Source: Verrucomicrobiota bacterium
Lineage (GTDB): Bacteria > Verrucomicrobiota > Verrucomicrobiia > Opitutales > UBA2995
Length of the DNA: 6,307 bases
Reading direction: 5' to 3'
Assembly: GCA_027297085.1 (NCBI GenBank)
Contig: JAPUIL010000598.1
Location: 1 to 6,307 of the forward strand
This document shows, one piece after another, positions 1 to 5,333 of this stretch. The number at the start of each line of letters is the position of its first letter. The first letter of the stretch is position 1. A program made the position numbers and the translations under genes. The notes beneath the pieces were generated by a model. The model was not told the DNA's origin, ran no database searches, and saw only the letters and a program-made list of their open reading frames with translations.

Positions 1-1237
1 GTTTTCCAGACAGATTAACCAGTTGATGCGGATCCGCCTTTACATGGAAAAGTTCCGTTTGTGGACGCGGCATCATTGGAATGTCCTCCTGGTGGGGCAA
101 TGTCTTGCCCGCTTCGTACATGTCCCAGAGTTCCTGTGCTGCCGGGAACTGGGAGTTATCGCTTTCCGTGCTTAAACTCTGTTTGTGATTAAAGGCGTTG
201 TGAATGTAGAGCCAATTGCCGAAGCGGACACCGCGCTCGTGAGCGGCGTATACGTGCCAGTTGTGCTCCGCAAACGCGTAGTCCCTTACTTTTCCTTTCG
301 GATTCTCTAGAAGAGTAGCCAAACTTATTCCCTGGAAGGTTGGGCCGGCCTCAACACCCGCTAACTCCATGAAGGTTGGAGCTAAGTCAATGGTGCTCAC
401 CAGGGCTTTTGAACGTGCAGGTTGAATCTTCCCCGGGCTCCAGACAATGAGGGGTGTTTTAATACCGCTGTCGTACAGACGGGTTTTGCATCGAGGAAAG
501 GGTCGGCCGTTGTCCGCTGTGTAAACAAAGTAGGTATTATCAGCTACGCCTTGCCGTTCGAGCTCAGCGATCAGCTCACCCGCGTAATGGTCGGTCCGGC
601 TAACTTCATGGTAATACTCGGCCAGGTCCTGTCGAGTACGTGGGCCATCATATAGGAAGGGTGGTACCTGGATATCGTCAGCATTATAGTCGGGTGCTTT
701 GTCATTTGGTTGCCAGTCGCGGTGCGCATCATAGGAGGCAAACCAGGCGAAGAACGGTTGGTCCTTTGGGCGGTTTTGCAGCAGACCAACCCAGTCTTGG
801 CTCCCAGAAGGTCTGCCTCCATCAGTGCCGAGAACGAATCCGATTTTCTCCGGCTCATTCATGTGATTTTTTCCGGAAATCACGGTGTAGTACCCAGCAT
901 CCTTTAATTTCTGCACAAAGGTTATCTGGTCCAGCGGTAGTGGTATGTGTAACTCTGGTGCCCCCGTATTATGAGGATAACGGCCGGTAATGATGCTGCA
1001 CCGGCTGGGACTACAACTGCTTGTTGTTAGGTAAGCATTGTCAAAAACCAGTCCTTGGGAGGCTATACGATCGAGATTCGGCGTTTTGGCGAAAGTATTG
1101 CCGTAGGCACCCAAATCATCGGCCGAAATATCGTCAGTAATGAAAAAGACGAAGTTGGGCTGCTCCTGGGCGATCAGTGAACTGGTTCCCAGAAAAAAAG
1201 CTAGAGTCAGTAAAAAGAGTGAGCTAATGGTTTTCAT
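1..1237 (-). CDS. Exported type I sulfatase, sulfamidase (SGSH)-like, partial at the left edge
   Basis: Hydrolyses a sulfate ester or N-sulfate, probably on a sulfated glycan, outside the cytoplasm. The ATG is at 1237-1235; 412 codons are visible and the C-terminus lies beyond the window. Residues 1-23 form a signal peptide (MKT, a hydrophobic stretch, then LIA before QEQ). Asp35-Asp36 (ITDD) are the usual N-terminal metal ligands. The motif CSPSR at 75-79 is the type I sulfatase signature, with Cys75 the residue oxidised to formylglycine. Further active-site candidates are Lys123 and His125 (GKNH), His172 (DAH), Asp242-Asn243 (DNG) and Lys251. From memory, SSCSPSR and DNG-x-PFP resemble N-sulfoglucosamine sulfohydrolase (SulfAtlas S1_8), and ADPHQLVNL near the end is typical of bacterial sulfatases. 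Substrate is not proven; it could be another S1 subfamily. The reading frame is intact and no sulfatase-maturing enzyme is in view. The start has no Shine-Dalgarno. It is transcribed divergently from the lar operon. Confidence 0.93.
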   Translation of the reverse strand, partial: MKTISSLFLLTLAFFLGTSSLIAQEQPNFVFFITDDISADDLGAYGNTFAKTPNLDRIASQGLVFDNAYLTTSSCSPSRCSIITGRYPHNTGAPELHIPLPLDQITFVQKLKDAGYYTVISGKNHMNEPEKIGFVLGTDGGRPSGSQDWVGLLQNRPKDQPFFAWFASYDAHRDWQPNDKAPDYNADDIQVPPFLYDGPRTRQDLAEYYHEVSRTDHYAGELIAELERQGVADNTYFVYTADNGRPFPRCKTRLYDSGIKTPLIVWSPGKIQPARSKALVSTIDLAPTFMELAGVEAGPTFQGISLATLLENPKGKVRDYAFAEHNWHVYAAHERGVRFGNWLYIHNAFNHKQSLSTESDNSQFPAAQELWDMYEAGKTLPHQEDIPMMPRPQTELFHVKADPHQLVNLSGK

Positions 1238-1405
1238 AGTCGTTAGAAGAAGAGGGAATGGAGTAACATGGTTCTTTATAGAGGACAATCATTCTTCAAT
1301 CTGACCTGTAGCTTCTGTTTTTTCCGGTGAATCTTTCATTGCCAAGGCCATCTAAGCTGTTTCAAATTAATTCTTGTCTATCTGGGACGCCAATAGGCTG
1401 GAAAA

Positions 1406-1433
1406 TTGCTATTACACGTCCGATAATTATATT
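1406..1433 (+). promoter_or_regulatory. Possible sigma70-like promoter for the lar operon
   Basis: A candidate -35 TTGCTA (1406-1411) and -10 TATATT (1428-1433) are 16 bp apart and sit in the most AT-rich part of the divergent intergenic region, just before the first gene of the operon. If this is real, transcription would begin within a few bases of the ATG at 1443, giving an almost leaderless message. The -35 matches the consensus at only four of six positions, so this is a weak prediction. The rest of 1238-1442 shows no RNA gene, repeat or riboswitch that I can recognise. Confidence 0.25.
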
Positions 1434-1442
1434 AAATTTGTT

Positions 1443-1634
1443 ATGAAAAAAGCCTACAGCATATGCATCCTTGCGCTTCTTCCCCTGGCTAATTCTGCTA
1501 TGGGGCATTCAACAGAAGTGCTTCACATTCACCCGCATGGCGAAAATGCCTATTTGACCACTTGGCTGATTGCAGCTGCTGTTGGTCTGGTGTTTGGCGG
1601 GCGCTATTTGTTGAAACAAATTCGCCAAAAATAG
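1443..1634 (+). CDS. Small His-rich single-pass membrane peptide, first gene of the lar operon
   Basis: I do not recognise this 63-residue protein. An MKK start followed by a hydrophobic stretch to about residue 20 (ending NSAMG) reads as a signal peptide or first membrane segment. A short histidine-rich segment follows (His22, His28, His30, His32, in HIHPHGE), then a hydrophobic helix at about 38-56 and a basic tail (KQIRQK). The predicted topology puts the histidines on the outer face of the inner membrane and the basic tail in the cytoplasm. An in-frame TTG at 1374 would add 23 residues, but these are polar and unlike a signal peptide, so the ATG at 1443 is preferred. The TAG stop lies 5 nt before larE, indicating co-transcription and probably translational coupling. 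A metal (nickel) binding or delivery role is inferred only from the histidines and the context. HupE-type proteins also place a His-rich segment after a signal peptide, but this one is far too short and homology is not claimed. Confidence 0.72.
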   Translation: MKKAYSICILALLPLANSAMGHSTEVLHIHPHGENAYLTTWLIAAAVGLVFGGRYLLKQIRQK

Positions 1635-1639
1635 TCTTT

Positions 1640-2452
1640 ATGCCCAAAGTCGAGGAGCTACTGGGAAACCTGGAAGCATGGTTTTCCCCAGTCGATGGAA
1701 GTCTTACCGCCTTTTCAGGAGGCGTTGACTCGGCGTTAGTTTTGTTCCTTTCCCAGCGATTTCTCGGTGAAAAAGGTATTGGGGTAATTGCGGATTCACC
1801 CAGCCTGAAACGAAGGGACCTCCATCAAGCCAAGGACTTCTGCCAGCAATTCGGGATAAAGTTAAGGATCATTAAAACCGGCGAGCTCGATAATCCAAAT
1901 TACGCCAGCAATCCAAACAATCGCTGTTTCTTTTGCAAAGATACGCTTTACCGGACGATGGAGGATATTCATCAGGAGTATCCCGGCTACTACCTCCTCA
2001 ATGGAACCAATCAAGACGACCTGGGTGATTACCGGCCCGGTCTGCAGGCAGCGCAAAACCACAAAGTACATTCGCCGCTTTCCGATTGCGGAATTGGGAA
2101 AAAGGAAGTCCGTCTTCTGGCCAAACATCTTGAGCTTCCCGTATGGAATAAACCCGCCAGCCCTTGTCTCAGTTCACGCATCCCCTATGGACAGGAAGTA
2201 ACCAAAGAAAAACTGCAGCAGATCGAGAAGGCTGAGACCTTACTCAACCAACTCGGATTCGAGGAAGTGCGTGTACGGCATTTTGGTGCGGAAGCACGTA
2301 TTGAAGTGCCGGCTTACGAGCTCGAAAAACTTCTTCCTCTGAAAACTGAAATCCAGCTTGCTTTCAGTGAGCTTGGATTCGAGACAGCAGTCATTGACAC
2401 GGAGGGATTGGTTAGTGGAAAGCTGAATCGGTCAATTGTATCCCATGGATGA
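1640..2452 (+). CDS. larE: LarE, pyridinium-3,5-biscarboxylic acid mononucleotide sulfurtransferase
   Basis: Second step of nickel-pincer nucleotide synthesis in the cytoplasm: it activates the two carboxylates of P2CMN with ATP and replaces an oxygen of each with sulfur, giving P2TMN. The protein is 270 aa, close to the roughly 276 aa of the Lactobacillus plantarum enzyme. The N-terminal ATP pyrophosphatase domain has the PP-loop SGGVDS at 26-31. Further family patterns are NRCFFCK at 94-100, NGTNQDD at 121-127 and PASPCLSSR at 172-180. Cys176 matches the sulfur-donor cysteine position known from L. plantarum LarE. Cys96 and Cys99 form a CxxC which, with Cys176, may make this a cluster-binding rather than sacrificial type. 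The ATG at 1640 is chosen because it opens directly on the conserved domain and lies 5 nt after the upstream gene; a longer in-frame reading would overlap that gene. The 3' end overlaps larB by 8 nt. Confidence 0.95.
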   Translation: MPKVEELLGNLEAWFSPVDGSLTAFSGGVDSALVLFLSQRFLGEKGIGVIADSPSLKRRDLHQAKDFCQQFGIKLRIIKTGELDNPNYASNPNNRCFFCKDTLYRTMEDIHQEYPGYYLLNGTNQDDLGDYRPGLQAAQNHKVHSPLSDCGIGKKEVRLLAKHLELPVWNKPASPCLSSRIPYGQEVTKEKLQQIEKAETLLNQLGFEEVRVRHFGAEARIEVPAYELEKLLPLKTEIQLAFSELGFETAVIDTEGLVSGKLNRSIVSHG

Positions 2453-3104
2453 ATACATTCTGGATATGGACCGGGAAAACCGCCTTGGCTTCCCGGAGGT
2501 AATTTACGGCCAAACCAAGTCAGTAGAACTACTTACAAAAATCCTGCGCGACTATCAGAAAGAAGGCCGCAACGCTTTGGCCTCGCGTCTCCAGCCTGAG
2601 AAAGGCGAAGCACTCTTAGAGGAATTTCAAGGCAGTTTCTATGACCCGGTCTCCGGCTCCTTTCTTTTGCGGAAAAACGAGCTCGATGAATCGACCGCCA
2701 AAGTCGGCATCATCAGCGCAGGAAGTTCAGATCAGTATGCTGTCAATGAAGCCTTATATACTTTGAACCTCTTGAACGAAGCTACCGTTTGCATTAACGA
2801 TGTAGGTGTGGCAGGTATACACCGCTTGCTCAAACGCTTGGATGATCTCAAAAAATTTCAGGTTCTCATCGTGGTGGCGGGATTTGAAGGCGCTTTGCCC
2901 AGTGTAGTGGGAGGTTTGTTGAAGCAACCGATCATCGCCGTTCCTACCAGCATCGGATACGGAGTAGCCGAAGGAGGAAAATCAGCCCTGCACGCCATGC
3001 TCTCCAGTTGTGCCAACGGAATTACAGTTACCAATATCGACAACGGCTATGGCGCCGCCATGGCTGCTTACCGGATTATTCAACTTTTGCAAAATCAGTC
3101 ATGA
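2445..3104 (+). CDS. larB: LarB, nicotinic acid adenine dinucleotide carboxylase/hydrolase
   Basis: First step of nickel-pincer nucleotide synthesis: it carboxylates the pyridinium ring of nicotinic acid adenine dinucleotide at C5 and hydrolyses the phosphoanhydride, yielding P2CMN and AMP. The protein is 219 aa. The N-terminal signature LDMDRENRLGFPEVIYG (6-22) is typical of the family. The C-terminal half is the PurE-like domain: SAGSSDQYAVNEA at 91-103, AGFEGALPSVVGG at 145-157, AVPTSIGYG at 165-173 and SCANGITVTNIDNGYGAA at 188-205. Cys189 sits where the L. plantarum enzyme has the cysteine that attacks the substrate ring. The ATG at 2445 gives the canonical N-terminus; a TTG nine bases upstream is in frame but less likely. 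It overlaps larE by 8 nt at its start and larC by 4 nt (ATGA) at its end, so the three are probably translated as a coupled set. Confidence 0.95.
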   Translation: MDEYILDMDRENRLGFPEVIYGQTKSVELLTKILRDYQKEGRNALASRLQPEKGEALLEEFQGSFYDPVSGSFLLRKNELDESTAKVGIISAGSSDQYAVNEALYTLNLLNEATVCINDVGVAGIHRLLKRLDDLKKFQVLIVVAGFEGALPSVVGGLLKQPIIAVPTSIGYGVAEGGKSALHAMLSSCANGITVTNIDNGYGAAMAAYRIIQLLQNQS

Positions 3105-4333
3105 ATACCTTGTACGTGGAACCCTTTTCCGGTCTGGCCGGCGATATGTTGCTCGGTGCCTTGTGTGGATTGACTGATGGGTATGAGGAAATCAAGGAAC
3201 TGCCGGATAAACTGCACCTGCCGGATGGCAAAGTAGAGATCAATGAAGTCGAGAAAAACGGAATCGTGTGCAAGCACGTTAAAGTAATCGATTTGAATGA
3301 CGGTAAGGAAACGCATCATCATTCGCACGATCACGATCATCCGCATGACCATGATCATGGCCACTCGCACAATCACAGCCATGGTCGCCACCTGAGCGAC
3401 ATCATTCAACTGATTGATCACGGACATATTTCCGATGGCGCCAAAAAGATCGCCAAAGGCATTTTCCAGCTCATCGGAGAAGCGGAGTCCAGTGTACACG
3501 ATATTCCAATCGAAAAAATCCATTTCCACGAAATCAGCGGTGTCGATTCCATCATTGATATCGTGGGTTGTTCTGTTCTGCTCGATAATCTTGGGATTGA
3601 AAAAACATATTCGGATCCCATTTGCACTGGCTTTGGCATGGTCAAGACCCAGCACGGTCTTCTCCCTGTTCCGGCACCTGCTACGGCCCTCCTACTGGAG
3701 GGAATGCCCACCTTTAAAGGGGAGGAAGACGGCGAACGAGTGACTCCGACCGGCGCTGCCATTTTACGTTATCTCAAACCCGACTTTTCACCGCCGGCAT
3801 TGAAGGTGGCCAAAGTCGCCTACGGCCCAGGTCAAAAAGATTTTGCCGGTCCCAATGTGGTACGGCTTTCCTTAGTAACTCCAGTGACTGAATCTAACAA
3901 AAAAAGTCTCTGCGTTGTCGAAACCAACCTCGACGATTGTTCACCCGAGCTCTTGGGAGAAGCTTTCCAAGGTGGACTGATCAAAGCAGGCGCTATCGAT
4001 TTCACATTTACCCCGGTGACTATGAAAAAGAGTAGACCAGGTTTGAAATTATCTGCTCTTGCGAACGAACAAAACCGGGAAGCCGTTTGTGATTTTATCC
4101 TCGAAAACACCACCACTATCGGTGTGCGTTTTTACTCCGTCGAACGCAAGGAGCTCAAACGTGAGACTGTGTCATTGGAAACCCAATACGGTGCTATCAA
4201 GGCTAAACGCGTAACGACCCCTTCCGGTAACACCCGGGTAAAAGCAGAGTTTGATGATCTTCAAAAAACGGCGAACGAGAATGATATTCCAGTCGTCCGG
4301 CTAAAGCAGGAGATAGAAGGTAGTTCAAAGTAA
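3101..4333 (+). CDS. larC: LarC, CTP-dependent nickel insertase (cyclometallase), undivided
   Basis: Final step of nickel-pincer nucleotide synthesis: it inserts nickel into P2TMN, forming the nickel-carbon and nickel-sulfur bonds in a CTP-dependent reaction. The protein is 410 aa, formerly DUF111. The N-terminal PFSGLAGDM motif (8-16) is diagnostic. Residues 71-97 are a low-complexity segment with 14 histidines alternating with Asp, Ser, Gly and Asn, a likely nickel-binding loop. HFHEISGVDS (141-150), TGFGMVKTQHG (176-186), PVPAPATALLLEG (189-201) and RVTPTGAA (213-220) mark the LarC1 part. ETNLDDCSPELLGEA (274-288) opens the LarC2 part, which holds the CTP-binding region. In L. plantarum the two parts are joined by a ribosomal frameshift; here they lie in one continuous frame. 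The start overlaps the larB stop in ATGA. The 3' end is 20 nt from the convergent stop of the cation efflux gene. Confidence 0.96.
   Translation: MNTLYVEPFSGLAGDMLLGALCGLTDGYEEIKELPDKLHLPDGKVEINEVEKNGIVCKHVKVIDLNDGKETHHHSHDHDHPHDHDHGHSHNHSHGRHLSDIIQLIDHGHISDGAKKIAKGIFQLIGEAESSVHDIPIEKIHFHEISGVDSIIDIVGCSVLLDNLGIEKTYSDPICTGFGMVKTQHGLLPVPAPATALLLEGMPTFKGEEDGERVTPTGAAILRYLKPDFSPPALKVAKVAYGPGQKDFAGPNVVRLSLVTPVTESNKKSLCVVETNLDDCSPELLGEAFQGGLIKAGAIDFTFTPVTMKKSRPGLKLSALANEQNREAVCDFILENTTTIGVRFYSVERKELKRETVSLETQYGAIKAKRVTTPSGNTRVKAEFDDLQKTANENDIPVVRLKQEIEGSSK
3314..3391 (+). other. His-rich metal-binding loop within LarC
   Basis: This stretch encodes residues 72-97 of LarC, with His at 72-74, 76, 78, 80, 82, 84, 86, 88, 90, 92, 94 and 97. 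At DNA level it is a run of CAT/CAC/GAT codons that looks repetitive, but the pattern is imperfect and explained by the protein. His-rich loops are common in nickel-handling proteins such as HypB and UreE, and many LarC homologues carry one. Nickel binding or storage is the natural inference. Confidence 0.8.
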
Positions 4334-4353
4334 GCTTTTAGGATTTCTAGTAG

Positions 4354-5229
4354 TTACTTTCTTGCAAAGGGTTCCACGTGCATCACTGCGTGAGTCAATT
4401 TAAGATCGTCATCTTTCAAGAGGCGGTCCTTGAGCAGGTGTGACAGATGATGGCTTTTTTCAACGGTTAACGATGGCTGTACTTCCATATGAATTTCGGC
4501 GACGTAGCCTCTGCCGCTTCGTCGAACAGTTACAGTCTCCAGTCGCTCAATACCCTCGATTTCTGAAGCAATTTTTTCTATGGCCTCTATTCTGTGGTCT
4601 TCAATACGTCGGTCCATGAGTTCATCCAGTGCCGGTCTGATCAATCGAACCGCGTTATAAAGGATGAGTAGGGTAACTCCTAACGCTGCCAAATCATCCG
4701 CCATCTCATATCCTGGCCCGGCAAATATAGCAATAACCAGACCCCCAAGAACACCCAAAGAGGTGAGGGAGTCACTCAAGTGGTGCCAGGCTTCAGCCTG
4801 TAATGCCATGCTGTCTTCGTGATGAGCGTGTTTTGACAAGGTGTGATACAACCATCGTTTGCCGATGATTATGGCCACCAATACAGGTACCGTGAATAAG
4901 GCCGGTACGCCCTGAGGTGTTCGGATCTCGTGGATGGCATGGTAGGCAATGATGGCTGCTGAAACTATCAATCCAATACCGGCTAATAAGGTAGCAATCG
5001 CTTCAGCTTTTCCATGCCCATACGGATGCTCGTGATCTGCCTGTTTTCGCGAGACACGCAGCCCACTCAATACAATAACTGACGATAATATATCAGCCAA
5101 CGACTCTATACCATCCGCGACCAAGGCGAATGAATTACCTATAAAACCAACAAGTAGTTTTACGCCCGCAAAAGAGATATTGGAAACCAGACTAACTGCA
5201 CCCAATCGTGTTGCGATATCCCCTCGCAT
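4354..5229 (-). CDS. Cation diffusion facilitator (CDF) family metal transporter
   Basis: Inner-membrane divalent-metal/proton antiporter, normally exporting Zn, Fe, Mn, Co or Ni from the cytoplasm. Starting from the ATG at 5229-5227 it is 291 aa, near the roughly 300 aa of E. coli YiiP/FieF. Six membrane helices can be placed at about 12-30, 32-57, 76-98, 109-125, 157-170 and 178-196, followed by a cytoplasmic dimerisation domain (about 209-291). The transport site is ExxxD (Glu42, Asp46, in ADGIESLAD) in helix 2 and HxxxD (His149, Asp153) in helix 5. YiiP has Asp at the first position. The conserved HPYGHGKAE follows helix 2 (68-76). His247, His260 and His284 match the positions of cytoplasmic zinc ligands in YiiP. 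An in-frame TTG 36 nt upstream is possible, but the ATG gives YiiP-like spacing. The metal cannot be read from sequence. It is convergent with larC and divergent from the GH39 gene, so it is not in the lar operon. Confidence 0.94.
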   Translation of the reverse strand: MRGDIATRLGAVSLVSNISFAGVKLLVGFIGNSFALVADGIESLADILSSVIVLSGLRVSRKQADHEHPYGHGKAEAIATLLAGIGLIVSAAIIAYHAIHEIRTPQGVPALFTVPVLVAIIIGKRWLYHTLSKHAHHEDSMALQAEAWHHLSDSLTSLGVLGGLVIAIFAGPGYEMADDLAALGVTLLILYNAVRLIRPALDELMDRRIEDHRIEAIEKIASEIEGIERLETVTVRRSGRGYVAEIHMEVQPSLTVEKSHHLSHLLKDRLLKDDDLKLTHAVMHVEPFARK

Positions 5230-5333
5230 GTACAAGACTTTCGTGGTTAAAATGGGCGAAAGCAAATTAAACTTTGAAGGGATACATCCAAAATCTAGCT
5301 CAAGCCCTTAATTCGCATTACTCCATAAAAGAT

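Noticed and set aside
640..990. A 116-codon open frame on the plus strand
   Set aside because: It is opposite the sulfatase, which reads continuously with all family motifs; the composition of this frame is not protein-like.
1275..1303. TATAAA on the minus strand (1280-1275) as a -10 for the sulfatase
   Set aside because: The -10 is good, but no acceptable -35 lies 16-18 bp upstream; it is too weak to call.
1374..1442. TTG start that would lengthen the His-rich peptide by 23 residues
   Set aside because: The extension is polar and would bury the export signal; the ATG followed by two lysines at 1443 is much more natural.
3314..3391. Repetitive CAT/CAC/GAT run as a DNA repeat or CRISPR-like array
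   Set aside because: There are no spaced identical units; it is a His-rich coding segment of LarC.
3095..3655. A 186-codon open frame on the minus strand opposite larC
   Set aside because: It lies entirely antisense to a clear LarC, its hydrophobic/Val-Met-rich run mirrors the His/Asp codons, and it matches no family I know.
4327..4360. 7-bp inverted repeat (AAAGTAA / TTACTTT) spanning the two convergent stop codons
   Set aside because: The stem is short and AT-rich with a 20-nt loop and no U-tract, so a bidirectional terminator cannot be supported.
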